From positions 20,806,001 through 20,870,000 of the forward strand of contig OX621254.1 in assembly GCA_951640165.1 (NCBI GenBank): a stretch of DNA of 64,000 nt, in the 5' to 3' direction. A program made the position numbers and the translations under genes. The stretch comes from Pseudoips prasinana (Eukaryota; Arthropoda; Insecta; Lepidoptera; Nolidae). The notes under the pieces are model-generated. The model saw only the letters and a program-made list of their open reading frames with translations, had not been told where the DNA came from and did no database searches. Below, piece after piece: positions 40,339-52,074 of this stretch (positions within the stretch are counted from its first letter, which is position 1; each line of letters begins with the position of its first letter).

Positions 40339-41583
40339 CGAGGGGGCGTTTTTAAGTTCGCGGAATGGAGGGTAAGAAGTGTAAATAAAAATACAAAATT
40401 ATTTTTCTTTTTCAATATATTCACCTGCTACCCTTATACATTTTTCAGATCTTTCAATTAGCTTATGTATACCTTCATAAAAAAATGTTTTGTCTTTGTC
40501 CGAAAATGGGGCTGAAACCGCGTCCTTCACTTCTTTATCAGTAGAAAATTTCTTCCCACGAAGTCCTTTTTCGAGTTTTGGAAAGAGGTAGTAATCACTG
40601 GGAGCCAGGTCTGGGCTGTAGGGTGGATGATCTAAAATATCGAAGCCCACGTTATGCAGGGCAGCCAAAGCAACACGGCTCTTGTGAACTGGCGCGTTGT
40701 CGTGTAGAAGAAGGACACCTTTGGTTAATTTTCCCCTCCTTTTTTCTTTAATGCTTTCTTTTAACCTCTCGAGGATGGAAGCGTAGTATTGTCCGGTTAT
40801 AGAAACGCCTTTATCTTTATAATCGATCAACAGGATCCCTTCCGAATACCAAAACACTGTTGCCATGATTTTTCCAGCCGATTGTGACACTTTAAACTTC
40901 TTGGGTGGTGGTGTGCCTTTTTTGTGCCACTGCATAGAGTCCTGTTTCAACTCAGGATCATAATGATGAACCCAAGTTTCATCTCCAGTAACAATTCGAC
41001 TTAAAAGTCCATCCTTATCTTCGTTACAGAGGTCCAAAAACGTGCGAGAACACTCCACGCGGCGTTGTTTTTGAGGCAGCGTGAGCATTCTTGGCACCCA
41101 TCTTGCACTGACCTTTGTCATGCCAAGATGATCATGTAGAATTTTGAAAATTGTCGTATCCGATACTCCAACCATTTCTGCAAGCTGTTTCATCTTTAGT
41201 CTGGCATCTTCCAATATATTTTTTTCGACGTTTTTAATGATTTCCGGAGTAGTCACCTCGGGCGACCGTCCGGGCCGAGGGTCGTCTTCAAGTGAGGTCC
41301 TGCCTTGTTTAATGAGACTGTGCCACTTGTAAACCATGGTTTTACCCGGGCAAGAGTCCCCGTAAACGGATTCCATCTCTTCCAGTATATTTTGAACTGA
41401 CTTTCCTTGCTTGGTAGGGAACTTTATTACGGCACGGTACTCGATTTTTTCCATAATTCACACTTTCTTCCCGATTGAGTTGTTTGCTATACTAATATTG
41501 AGTGGCTGAAGTCGTGGCCATCCCGATAATGACCTATTATTATCCCCTCCCCCCCATTCCGCGAACTTAAAAACGCACCCTCG
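40339..41583 (-). mobile_element. mariner element, apparently intact
   Basis: 1245 bp with inverted ends of about 30 bp (CGAGGGGGCGTTTTTAAGTT / CGAGGGTGCGTTTTTAAGTT), TA on both sides (40337-40338, 41584-41585). Excision restores the BEL 1 frame KKAY-I-CIFVCLATRA. Confidence 0.9.
40399..41454 (-). CDS. mariner transposase, 351 aa, intact
   Basis: N-terminal paired HTH region (EYRAVIKFPTKQGKS, MVYKWHSLIKQGRTSLEDDP) and the WVPRMLT linker. Catalytic D in VTGDETWVHHYDPE, D in LLLHDNAPVHKS, D in YSPDLAPSDYYLFPKL. I count 34 residues between the second and third D, the DD34D signature of mariner. No stop or shift is seen, so it could encode active transposase acting on the flanking ends. Confidence 0.9.
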   Translation of the reverse strand: MEKIEYRAVIKFPTKQGKSVQNILEEMESVYGDSCPGKTMVYKWHSLIKQGRTSLEDDPRPGRSPEVTTPEIIKNVEKNILEDARLKMKQLAEMVGVSDTTIFKILHDHLGMTKVSARWVPRMLTLPQKQRRVECSRTFLDLCNEDKDGLLSRIVTGDETWVHHYDPELKQDSMQWHKKGTPPPKKFKVSQSAGKIMATVFWYSEGILLIDYKDKGVSITGQYYASILERLKESIKEKRRGKLTKGVLLLHDNAPVHKSRVALAALHNVGFDILDHPPYSPDLAPSDYYLFPKLEKGLRGKKFSTDKEVKDAVSAPFSDKDKTFFYEGIHKLIERSEKCIRVAGEYIEKEK

Positions 41584-41585
41584 TA

Positions 41586-43047
41586 TGTATGCCTTCTTTA
41601 GCCTGCAACCTCTACCCTTTCTGTCCGCTATAAGGATTGGTCCTGCATAGTCTACAGCTGTATTACAGAAAGGAAATTCCGCTTGTAACCTCTGTTCAGG
41701 GAGTTTTCTGTTACCCATGATGGGTTGAAATGTTTTACCTGAGAATCGGCAGCATTTATGACAGTCATGAGTAATTTTCCTTGTGAGTTTACGACCATTA
41801 ATTATCCAATAGTTTTGACGAAGTGTAGCTAATAGTAGTTGCGGTCCTGCATGTAATAACATTGAATGATGATGTTTTACTAAAAAGTGTGTAATGTGAT
41901 GAGATGCATGTAAGAGAATTGGGTGCTTGGTATTGTAATGAATGTTACAGTTCGAAAGTCTTCCACCTACACGTAATAGTCCCATATTATCAACAAAGGG
42001 ATTCAAATTTAAAAGTTTATTTTTGGTTGTCAAAAAACCATTTGTTTTCAATGATAAGATTTCCTTTTGAAATATATTTAATTGTATGATTTTACAAAGA
42101 GATAAAGTACCTAAGTTTAATTCTGATAATTTTAAATAGCCAGTAAATCTATTGTTCTGGTTCTTACAATTATGAATAAATCTATTCAAGTATGCTGTAA
42201 TGCGTTGAAGCTTACTGAAATTTGAAAATTTTACTGTGAAATCATCTAAACAAACTTCCTTTTTAGAAAGATTACAAAAAACCTTGGTTTCGGGTAAATT
42301 TTCAATGTCAATATGATTAGGTTGCAAAGGCCATTGTATTTCAGTTTGGTGTAAGAAATGTGGACCTTCCCACCACAAACTTGAATTTTTTAGTTCTTCA
42401 GCGTTAAGCCCTTGTGAGCCTATGTCGGCAAGGTTCAATTCTGTTGGCACATATCTCCACTGAGAAAAATCTGAATTTTGTGTTATCTCATTTACTCTAT
42501 TATAAACAAATTGTTTTAAGGTTTTCTTAGAACTTCTAATCCATCCTAACGTGATGGTTGAGTCACTCCAACAATGTTGAGAATTAATAGTTAAACGTAG
42601 TGACTCTGTAACCTTTTTTGCTAATTGTGTTCCTAGAAGAGCAGCACAAAGCTCTAATCTTGGCATAGTTAAACGTTGTTTTAATGGAGCCACTTTGCTT
42701 TTAGCTGTTAACAACCGGACTGTTACATTACCGGTTTCTGATACAGAGCGGATATATACACAAGCTGCATATGCCTTAATACTCGCGTCGCTAAATATGT
42801 GCAACTCCACTCTTACAAATGAGTCACACAAGACTAATCGTGGAATTTCTATCTTGTTCAAGTGTGGCAATGTGGAGACATAACTATTCCATTGTGATTG
42901 AATTTCACTAGGTAACTCAGCATCCCATGGTATATTCTTTGCCCATAATGATTGTAAAATGAGCTTGGCTTGTAACATACATGGGTTAATCAAACCGAGT
43001 GGATCAAACACCTGAGCAATTATTGATAAAATAGTTCGTTTGTTCAT
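41586..43047 (-). pseudogene. BEL 1 RT end, RNase H and integrase N-terminus
   Basis: MNKRTILSIIAQVFDPLGLI (BEL RT/connection), RNase H (HIFSDASIKAYAACVYI, LELCAALLGTQLAKKV, WSDSTITLGWIRSSKKTLKQ), the ADIGSQGL hinge, then the integrase finger (HHITHFLVKHHHSMLLHAG, CHKCCRF) and FCNTAVDYAGPILI (first D). It is shifted relative to the upstream RT at about 43045. The integrase is cut after KKAYI by the mariner. Confidence 0.8.
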
Positions 43048-44633
43048 AGCTTGCCTTTGTAAGGGTGTGATGAAAATAGGAAAGTGTCATATTTGCATGA
43101 CCATAGTAGGCCTAGCGTTCTAGAATATGTATTGTTACATAAATTGATTAAATCATCATTGTTATTTTTACCAGTAATATGATTGAGTAAGTCTGTATTG
43201 TTAGAGTTCCACTTGTGAAGATGAAATTGTGCACTTGCCAGTTCTTTAATGACACCTCTACATGTATGAAGTAACGTGTCAAAATCATTATGACCTGTTA
43301 CTAAGTCGTCGACATACCAATCATTCATGATTGTTTCTTTGATATTCTTATCCGGGCAATCGTGACCTATCTGAACTAAACACCTGGTTGCCAAATAAGG
43401 AGCTGAGGCTGTACCATAAGTTACAGTATTTAATTTGTATTGTTTAAGCTTCTCATTGGGATCTGATCGCCAGAATATTTGTTGCAGATTACGCTGATAT
43501 TCAGCAACAAAAATCTGCCTGTACATTTTTTGTATATCGGATGTTACTACATATTTATGTTGTCTGAACCGAATTAATATGCTGAAGAGATCATCTTGCA
43601 CAGTGGAGCCGATGTATTGTATCTCATTTAATGATTTGCCAGAGCTTGTGACAGCTGAGGCATCAAAAACAGTTCGAAGTTTGGTTGTCAAACTATTTTC
43701 ACGTAAAATGCCATGATGCGGCAGGAAATATTGTGTGTGGCTGTGATGTGGTTCTGTATTTTCTGACATATGTCCAAGTGCAATGTATTCTTCCATAAAA
43801 TCTACATATTTCTCTTTGAAAGATGGATGACGTTTAAATTTGCGTTCTAATGCCTGAAATCTTAGCAATGCTTGGTCACTTGAGTTTCCTAAGCACTCAG
43901 GAGACTGCTTAAATGGAATTGTTACAACAAACCTACCATCAGATTGACGGAATGTTGTTTTTGTAAAAATATCCTCACATGCACTCTCAGCCTTTGACTT
44001 AGCTTGTTGAGTAGTGGGAACTAACTCTTATTCAAAAAATTTGTTTAATTGTTGATCTAGCTCAATATTGTTCAGCAAATGACAGTGGACTGTATGGTGA
44101 GTATTTTGTTTATGGTTATGATGTTTGTTTGGAATGTGTATAGACCCAGAGACTAACCACCCCAGTGTTGTTTCAACTAGGGTTGGTTTATTTTTACCTA
44201 AGGGTATTTGATTACTTGTAAGAACCTCCCAAAAGATATCTGCTCCCAATAACATGTGCACCTCTGATGGAATATTGAAAGTAGGATCCGCGAGGTGGAC
44301 ATGTTGGGGGATATCAAAAAATTTGCTATAATTGATTGTGTGGGATGGTATGTATTGTGTTATTTGTGGAACAACAAAACAATTGACTTCTGTTGTATAA
44401 TCGCTGTTTAGTGATCAAATTGTCAATTCACATCTTTTTGTGATTTTTGATAATTGTTTGTTTAGTCCTTGGACTGTAGCAGATACAGAATAATGTGGTA
44501 GTTTTAACTTTGTTAGCAATGATTCTGTGATAAAACTAGATGTACTACCATTATCTAATAGTATGCGAATTTGGTTCATGTGACCATTATTATCAAAAAT
44601 GTTTATTAAAGCAGTTGATAGTAGTACATGACC
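43044..44633 (-). pseudogene. BEL 1 protease and RT
   Basis: Protease-like IRILLDNGSTSSFITESLL (active-site DNG), then LGADIFWEVL and TLGWLVSG (DUF1758 type). After a TGA (44414-44416) and a TAA (44028-44030) it gives RT: LRTVFDASAVTSSGKSLNEI, VVTSDIQKMYRQIFV, YGTASAPYLATRC and the catalytic DWYVDDLVTG. A frameshift at about 43045 separates it from the rest of pol. Confidence 0.8.
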
Positions 44634-45062
44634 TTAACTGTGTGTGGTTGATAGTGTGATATTTTGTTGTGGTATCTGTGCAGGCAAAGAATCCCTTTTT
44701 TGTGACGCTTGTGAGGTAGGTAGAACAATACACTCACTTGTTTGTATAACATTTGGTTTATGTTCAATATGCAACATACTATTGTGCCGTTGAGAACAGA
44801 ATTTGCAAGGACCTAGTTTACACTTATTTTCACTGTGACCCTGACGTAAACAATTACTACATAAATTTAATTTCTTTACAAGGTCATTGCGTGCCTCTAT
44901 TGACATAGATTTAAACTTAAAACATTGATAAATGGGGTGATTGTTTTTGCAGACTGGACAATGAAATTTTGTTGTTTGGTTCGGATTTACCATAAATGTT
45001 TTTGAACGTATATGTGTAATATCACTGTGTCTGCACATTGATTTGTGGTGTGCTTCCTCCAT
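44634..45062 (-). pseudogene. BEL 1 gag zinc knuckles
   Basis: CPVCKNNHPIYQC, CSNCLRQGHSENKC and CKFCSQRHNSMLH, three Cys/His knuckles as in BEL nucleocapsids. It ends at a TAA (HS-stop-GHVLLSTAL) after which the protease continues in frame, so this stop may be a mutation. Confidence 0.75.
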
Positions 45063-45088
45063 AGTTAAAAGTAAATCAGCACGGTTCT

Positions 45089-45955
45089 TTAAATAGTTAT
45101 TAAAATCATTAAGTGTGGCAATGTGGCAGAATCTAATTTACTTGAAACCATATGGATTATTAACATGTCCCAGTGTTCCGTAGGTAATTTTAGTGCTGTA
45201 AGAGCTCTCAAATTTTTATTAACAGTATCAATAATATTTCGTATAGCCTTTGAGGATTCCTTGCTAACAGACTCAATATTGAATAGCGCTTGAATGTGAT
45301 TGTTTATTAAAATTCGATTATTATTATATCTGTCACAAAGCAGACTCCATGCAATGTCATAATTGTGGGAAGAAAACTCTAATGACTGTATAATTGATGC
45401 TGCACTATCTTTTAATGACGCGCGCAAATAATGAAACTTGTGTATCTTAGGTATTGAATCATTATTATGAATAAGCGAGGTGTATGTATCATGGTACTCT
45501 AACCAATCTTGACAGCGACCAGAAAAGGTAGGTAAATGGATTGTAGGCAATTTAATATTTGGCAAACCTGATGTAGCGGCATTACCACTAGAACCTGTCA
45601 CCGAACTGCTGTCGCCCTGTACCACAGGACTGGTGCCTCGGCTGAGCAGCTCCTGCGCAGCTGCCAATGTTTTGAAATAAGAACTTTCAAAGGTTTCTCG
45701 CTCGTTAAACTCGTCACCTGGAATTTCACATAAAGTTTCGATTTGAGATTGTGTTGAGTCAAACTCGTTATATATTTCCTGTATTTTATCCACCCTTAAC
45801 TGTAATTCATGAATTTGCAATTTATTTAGCTCCTTGCATGACACTAATGGTTCAAGATAGTTTTTAAAAATGGTAAGCTTTGATTTTAATGATGCTCGAG
45901 ATTTCTTTAATGTTTTTAAATCCATTATGAAGGTATAATGATTATTGAATTTCAA
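45089..45955 (-). pseudogene. BEL 1 gag (DUF1759 type)
   Basis: Coiled-coil start (MDLKTLKKSRASLKSKLTIF) then the DUF1759 pattern LPTIHLPTFSGRCQDWLEYH, KFHYLRASLKDSAASIIQSL and WSLLCDRYNNNRI. The frame is lost at about 45090 (SATLPHLMILITI), just before the zinc-knuckle part. Confidence 0.8.
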
Positions 45956-46797
45956 ATGATTATGGATATGGTAACTAGCTGAGAATTAAAATGAACACAG
46001 TATCAATAATAAATTGACATATCCAGCTGAAAATGTAAGGCACGGTATGAATAAACTATAGTTGTAAATTTGAAATGAAAAATGAAAGTGAAAAGATACT
46101 TAAATTTAACATGCGGTGCAGAAAATGGCGGAAACAACAGCCAGCAAAGACGCCACACGAGTACTTTCTGAAGCGTGCTCTCTGAAGCATCAAGCCCCCA
46201 GTGTCACACCAATCAGATGCAACCAATCATGCGCCAGCAACCGTAATTTCACTGGAATGTTTGAGAAAACTTATGTTACCTATTTGATATTTATAATTAT
46301 ATTTTAAAAACCTGAATGTTTGGGATGTACTCGTATCTAACGGTTGAGACAATGACACGTTTAACCTTTAAATAACACAAGGAAAAAAAATAATTATGAA
46401 CTTGTACAGTTATACCGTACGGTAAGTCGTATGAATATTCCAACAACTTACGATTATTCAAAAGTTACGTACTGAATTTAATGAAAATTACGAGGCAAAC
46501 ATTGGAAATCGGGAATGTTACCTCGAAATTAAAGCACGTTGTTAACGTACCTATGAAAAAAGGAATTTCGGAAGGATGGATATTTAGGTTTATAGGTTAT
46601 ATACGTAAATATTGGAACGAACTCACAGCACATGCACTGCAATCCCTTTCTTGGTTTTTGTTTCACCTTTGTAGCCAAAATTCCGAATTTTGAATTGCTT
46701 GGCCCACCGTCATGACCTCACCGCTTCGTCCTTGGTTAGATAGAAGTCTTGGAACTGGTTACGCAGGCTCTCCAAGGCAGAATCCGGCTCGAATCGT
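45956..46797 (-). other. BEL 1 5' leader
   Basis: No coding signal. Next to the LTR the minus strand reads ACGATTCGAGCCGGATTC, a motif shared with the other BEL leaders here. Confidence 0.5.
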
Positions 46798-47053
46798 TGG
46801 TGAGGTTCGTCGTCCGCACGTTGAGCCAAGGTGTTTGGAGTAAAATAAAAACCTGTGCTTCTTGTCTTGAACGTATAATGAATTTTTGATGAATTATAAC
46901 AATGTAATGACATGAGGTTCGCGCTTGCGCCGCGATGTCTTCAAGATGGCGGCGCCCTCGCATCCGCCCGCCGACGCCGAGCGCCGGCGGCGGAGCGGGG
47001 CGACGACTGGTGCCGTAGATAGCCGACACCGCCCGATGTCTCATGCGTTAACA
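46798..47053 (-). repeat. BEL 1 5' LTR
   Basis: 256 bp, TGGTGAGGTTCG...GCGTTAACA; target GGATG at 47054-47058. Confidence 0.9.
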
Positions 47054-48140
47054 GGATGTATCGCAGAAAATTTTTAAATCTCCCTCCAAACCAAAAAGGG
47101 CGCGTCCTAAGTCAAAACTGGAAGATTTTGATATGGGTGTGCTTCGAAGAACGATAGCTTCATTTCATACAGAATTTAATGAAGTACCAACATTAAGAAA
47201 GCTTAAACAGATATTGGTAGAAAGAATTGGCTTTACTGGTTGTATAGAAACACTGCGCACTATTTTGAATGAATCAGGCTACGAGTGGTCAAAAATAGAT
47301 GACAACCGTAAAGCTCTAGTCGAAAAGCACGACATACAAATGCTGCGGTTCCAATATCTGAGGCGATTAAAAAAATACCGTGATGAGGGCCGATATATCG
47401 TTTTCACAGATGAAAGTTACGTTCACACAACACATATTCAAAACATGTGCTGGAAACTAGCGAAAGGAGTATCACCAGTACGAAAAAAAATATCTAAAGG
47501 TATGCGGGTCATTATTGTCCACGCTGGTGGGTGTGAAGGATTTGTTCCAAATGCTAGCTTAGTGTATAAAGCAAACTCAACAAGTGGAGATTATCACGAC
47601 AATATGAATCTGAATAATTATAAAAAGTGGCTTAGCACACAATTGCTGCCCAATCTGCCAGAAAACTCTGTCGTTGTTGTGGATAACGCTTCTTACCATA
47701 ATGCTTTAATAGAAAAAGCGCATAACTCGAACTCAAACAAGAATGAAATGCAAACATGGCTTGCAGGAAAAAATATTCCGTTTGATGAAACGATGAAAAA
47801 AATAGAGCTATACGATTTAATTTTAAAAAACAAAGATAAATTCAAAAGATTTGCTATCGATGAACTAATTGAATCAAAAGGGTTTGAAATTCTACGATTA
47901 CCTCCTTATCACCCGGAACTCAATCCCATTGAAAAAATATGGGGGATATTAAAAAACTACGTGGCTAGTAAAAACGTTGCTCAAAATTTAACATCCATTA
48001 TGACACTAATAAATGAACGACTTGAAATGATTGATCGTACAATGTGGGCAAACACGTGTCGGCATGTTGAAGACACAGAAAAACAATATTCGCAATACTT
48101 TGACATGGATAAAGAATTTATTAATAATGTTAATATGTCG

Positions 48141-48381
48141 ACGGTCACCGTAGCCTAGTTGGTAGTGCTCCTGCCTACGAAGCTGGTGGTCCTGGGTTCG
48201 AATCCCGGTAAGTGCAAATATATGTGTGATGAGCACGAATATTTGTTTCTGAGTCATGGATGTTTTCTATGTATATAAGTATTTATCTATCTATATAAGT
48301 ATGTATATCGTCGCCTGGTACCCATAGTACAAGCTTTGCTTAGTTTGGGGCTAGGATGATCTATGTGACATTGTCCCGAGA
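48141..48381 (+). mobile_element. tRNA-derived SINE
   Basis: RNA polymerase III boxes: A box TAGCCTAGTTGGTAGTG (48151-48167) and B box GGTTCGAATCC (48195-48205), then a body ending ...GGGGCTAGGATGATCTATGTG and ATTGTCCC. It is inserted in the C-terminal codons of the DD82E transposase. Confidence 0.8.
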
Positions 48382-48544
48382 TATTATTACTCTGATTCAG
48401 ATGAAAGCGACTCTGTCGAGATGAGTGATTAGTGATTCTTTTAGAACCATAAACATAATGTTTGGACTACTATCATAACTGTAATTATATTTAATTGTAA
48501 ATAATAAATAATTCACAAATTATAATTTTATTTTAATATACCTA

Positions 48545-49062
48545 TACTGAAACCCATAATTCATTTAATCATTATGTTCTAATTACTATGAATGAGAATG
48601 AGAATGAGAATTGAACTATATTCTGGAACTATGTCTATTTGTTAAAAATAACGTGCAATATTTTAGTTTTAAATCAGACTCAAAGAGGAACATTCGTAGA
48701 CAATATAAATATGACATAAATTTACCCAGAATACAAAACATGATTTATTATAAAAGTACTTATATATCTGCTATTCGTGTGTATAACCACTTACCACCTG
48801 ATATAAAGCAATCAAATGGAACATTGTTTAAAACGAAATTAAAGAATATGTTAATAGAGAATGTTTACTGTAGTTTGCATGAGTTTTTTGCCAAAAAATA
48901 ATGTGTTATTATTACTAAGAATATATTAGTTAGTAAACTTGTTTGTATTGCATATCCGATAGGGGTAGACTGTTGATCCTAAAAACTGTTATGTTATTAT
49001 AAGACCTTATTGTACACAGTTACGCAATAAATAATTCTTTATCTTTATCTTTATCTTTAATG
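48545..49062 (+). mobile_element. LINE 3' fragment with (TTTATC)n tail
   Basis: A 96-codon frame (48611-48901) with an RT C-terminal tail (RRQYKYDINLPRIQNMIYYK, RVYNHLPPDIKQSN, LKNMLIENVYCSLHEFF), then a short 3' UTR and CTTTATCTTTATCTTTATC at 49037-49058. Left edge uncertain. Lies in the 3' part of the DD82E element. Confidence 0.65.
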
Positions 49063-49400
49063 CAAAACCTATTAAAGCATTACATTAAAATACGTAAACA
49101 AATTATTTCACTAAGTTTTTAGAATTTCTTTGTAGACCGTACTTGCTAAGAACCGTTGTTCTCGGATTTGTTGCCCAACTAGTTTAGTTGATCTTAAACG
49201 AGCAAGAGGAGAGGACGTCTTGTTTCATACAAAGTGACGGCGCTGCTCCATAGAGCGAGCGTGGTCGGATTTATCACCCGACTAGTCGACCGTCTTGTAC
49301 ACGTGCAGATCCATTGTTCACTGAATAATCGACGCTCCCTTACAGATGAAGTGTCGTCATTAATATTTGCACTCACACATCTAAATAAACTAATTAAGTA
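49063..49400 (+). other. 3' non-coding end of the DD82E element
   Basis: Sequence between the LINE tail and the right inverted end; contains ACTAGTTTAGTTGATC and ACTAGTCGACCG-type direct repeats (49170-49290), possibly subterminal sites. No gene. Confidence 0.4.
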
Positions 49401-49421
49401 GTGGGGCGCGTCATTTCAGCT

Positions 49422-50203
49422 TGGACGAGCTCTACTATAGTGGGTCGTAGTACTACTGTTCGTAGAACTCACTGCGTTTGCCGTAGCAAGCGGTCGCGTA
49501 GCTGCGTCGCGGCAGTGAATCGGGGGCGAGGGGGACGCGGAAAGGACTGCTACGTGCGCGGGAGAGGGATCCCCCTCCACGCGGAGCGCGCCGCGCGCCC
49601 GTCTCACGTCGTCGCGCGTCGTCAGCGCCGCGGCGACTGCATGACCTTTGATATCTGATCTGATAAGATCCTCCATTATTCTCGGCCGCCGATACGCAGA
49701 AAGTTGAATGCATAGCGGCTCAACCGCGCCGGCTAGAGGGTGCGGCCCGCGGCACACGCACATTTCCATGTAAGCACCAGCCTAGGGGGGTAAGTGTAGC
49801 GCACGGTTCGTGAGATTTCCCTACCCTTACATCTAACGGTAATAACAAATGCAAGTTATCCTGGCCAATGAGTATTTCCGGCTTTAAATCAGTTGAACAT
49901 AATTTGTCTTTAAGAGAAATTAAATGTTTGTATTTATCACACATAATAAATAGATAAGTTATTTCTAGGTAAGTTCAAACTGTCAACACTTCTTATTCTA
50001 ATAGGATGTACTTTATTGTCCATACCAATAAGGTCCAATTTCACAATGCTCGTATCACATACCAGTTCGTGATTGTCCCATGCACCACGCATACGCAACG
50101 TCTCTGTGTGACGACCACGCACACCTGCGCACTTCGCTAGCCCGGCGCTCATCAAGCTAACAGTACTACCATCGTCACATAACGCACTTGTGTTAATAAT
50201 ACC
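49422..50203 (-). pseudogene. BEL 2 protease region, broken
   Basis: After a TAA at 50204 the frame reads GIINTSALCDDGSTVSLMSA (protease, D-D-G-S) to 49940. A frameshift leads into LKPEILIGQDNLHLLLPLDV and LTPLGWCLHGNV (DUF1758 end). The last part is shifted again and CpG-rich, and runs into the right end of the DD82E element. Confidence 0.7.
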
Positions 50204-52072
50204 TTACGGTCCGCGAATACGCACAGGAATCACTTTTAATAGCACTTTTGAGTCACTGTTTATGTGGGTCACTGTTACCGTATTGCCGGTCGCGTGCGGC
50301 GGTGGTGATGACTGCGGCTGTGGTCCAGGGTCCTGGGGCTCCGAACCACTGCTCGCACGCACGGGATAATGCAGGAGTCGATGGTGGGGTTGCGCACATC
50401 CGTCCTCGACGCACGGCGGCGCGGGGCACGTAGCTCGGTCGTGATGTGCTTCTAAACATTTGAAGCAGATACCGATACGTTTCGCATGTTGCCATCTCAC
50501 CTTTCGTAGCGCTCGCTTGAAATGTTTACATTGTGGTAGTTTATGTATAGCGGCGTGGCAAAACGTGCACTTAAGATCAGCTGTTTGCACTAATACTGCA
50601 GCGCGCGAGCTCTGCGTTCGGTGAACGTTGTAACCATCTTGGTTTTTGTTATGTCGTGTAAACATATTATTATTCGGTGGCTCGCCGCGCGTGCTTGTAA
50701 AATACGACGTGTTCGTGGTACTTGACATTTTTATGGCTTCATTTTTTAGAAAATCCGATAGTAAAATGAGGCGTGACTTGTTTCCTTCAGTAATTAATGG
50801 GTAGCTGTAATCTGCCCATTTAGATAGTAGTACAGACGGGAACTTAGACATAATTATTGATGATATCTCCATACCTAGCAAGTACTCCTCTCGGCCGATA
50901 GCACGGACAGCTTCCACAAAATTTTGTACCTTTATAGAAAACACTACAATGTCTTTTTGGTACTCCGTGCACATAGGTTGTAGACTAGTAGTTGTGGGTT
51001 TTATTTCACCCACGAGTCGGTATATTATGTGATCAGGGTTCCCGAATCTCAACTGTAGCGTGGCCATTATAGTACTCGGGGATGTAGCACTAATTAACAA
51101 TGCGGACACAGCTTCTTTGGCAGGACCTCGTAGACATTTACGAAGGCGCCACATATTTTCCTGTTCTGAGAACATGCACAACGTTGTAGATTCAAAGAAT
51201 GCCTGTTTAAAGGTCAGCCACTCCAGCGGGTCTCCGGAATATCCGGGCAGATCCCGCGGTGTACTGAGGCGGCTGAGCAAGTTGGAGTCGGTCTTATTTT
51301 GGACAGCAGCGATGGTAATCTCCTTTAGAGTGCTGGCTAGGATTGCCAACGTATTCCCATCTTGAGCTGTAGGTACGGGCGGCACCTGCGACGATGTCGC
51401 GCCGTGCAGCAACGGTAGCGGCGGCGGTGCTTGTTCGTCGGCCGTAGTCGCTGCTTCTAGTATAGCTTGTGGGCAAAGCTTAGGTACTACCTTCACCGGT
51501 CTCTCACCGGGCAACGACGATGACTGCGGTTTCTTTCCATGGAATTCCAGGTAGCTGCTTTCTTCCACCCACTTTTGCACGTTCCTGTTAACGTGTACTT
51601 CTTCCTGTGGACTGTATTCTTCATCTTCTTCATGGTCTAGTTCAGCTAGATCCGCGGCTAGCTGTTTGTCGATTAGCTCCATTCGGATTCTTGCTTTTTC
51701 TTTCTCTGCTTCCAGTATTATCTGCGCCCTCCTAGCACGTATAGAAGACGTTGAACGTTGACACGATTTTATGCTTCTCGCTGTCACGAGTTTGCGCTGT
51801 AATGGCGGCGGCGGTGGTTCCGACTTGATACTACCGCCCGGCGGCGGCGCCATGCGGTTTTGCAAGTCATGTTCCCCGGCCACGTTCTGCTAAGCGTTTG
51901 CGCTTGTTGAAGGTACTGGATTCGGTATCGTCTCTGATCCTTGTTGTTCCATTGTACTCGCTAGCTCGCTTCGATCGCGTTGATCCATTTGTTGTTCTTT
52001 ACGCCACATACTCCGCGTGGAAACCATGTTGTGCGGCGGCGTGTTGAACATTATATTCGGCTCGAAGACCAC
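50204..52072 (-). pseudogene. BEL 2 gag with internal stop
   Basis: Starts near 52072 (FNTPPHNMVSTRSMWRKEQQ), TAG at 51890-51892, then in frame AGEHDLQNRMAPPP, a charged helix (AQIILEAEKEKARIRMELID), the DUF1759 capsid motif LPGYSGDPLEWLTFKQAFFE, and two knuckles (CTFCHAAIHKLPQC, CFKCLEAHHDRATC). Ends VIPVRIRGP at TAA 50204. Much more GC-rich than its neighbours. Confidence 0.8.
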
Positions 52073-52074
52073 TT

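Larger units (their letters stand above)
39244..47053 (-). mobile_element. BEL 1 (BEL/Pao), nearly full length, inactive
   Basis: LTRs of 256 bp each and 5-bp target GGATG (39239-39243, 47054-47058). Removing the element rejoins the DD82E transposase frame. Minus-strand gag and pol are nearly complete but carry several nonsense codons and at least two frameshifts, and a mariner interrupts the integrase. Confidence 0.9.
38894..48432 (+). pseudogene. DD82E (Sailor-like) transposase, split by BEL 1 and a SINE
   Basis: Exon 1: 38894-38923 (MSTKKHLRSQ, CAG|GTAAAT). Exon 2 starts at 39075 after TTTTTTACAG with a helix-turn-helix (RTAQAVGVSESTITRILKEE), is cut at 39243, and resumes in frame at 47059. 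Catalytic motifs: FTDESYVH (D), VVVDNASYHNA (D), YHPELNPIEKIWG (E). I count 82 residues between the second D and the E, far from the 34 of classic mariner and Tc1, and matching the DD82E/Sailor family. The C-terminus is interrupted near 48140 by a SINE; an acidic tail (SDSDESDSVEMSD, stop at 48432) follows. Without the insertions the frame looks intact. Confidence 0.7.
38736..49421 (+). mobile_element. Tc1/mariner-superfamily element with DD82E spacing (Sailor-like), interrupted
   Basis: The inverted ends of 21 bp (AGCTGAAATGACGCG...) at 38736-38756 and 49401-49421 are perfect. TA precedes the left end; the right edge has TG, so the target copy has probably mutated. The two-exon transposase is split by BEL 1 (39244-47053) and its 3' part holds a SINE and a LINE fragment. 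Confidence 0.75.

Noticed and set aside
48151..48205. tRNA gene
   Set aside because: A and B boxes are present, but the sequence continues as a SINE body with an ATTGTCCC tail and does not fold as a complete tRNA.
38736..49421. TIRs read as a 21-bp target duplication of BEL 1 or BEL 2
   Set aside because: The two copies are inverted, not direct, so they are element ends.
49401..49658. GC-rich plus-strand frame of 85 codons
   Set aside because: Starts in the inverted end of the DD82E element and runs antisense to BEL 2 gag-pol; arginine-rich content is a composition effect.
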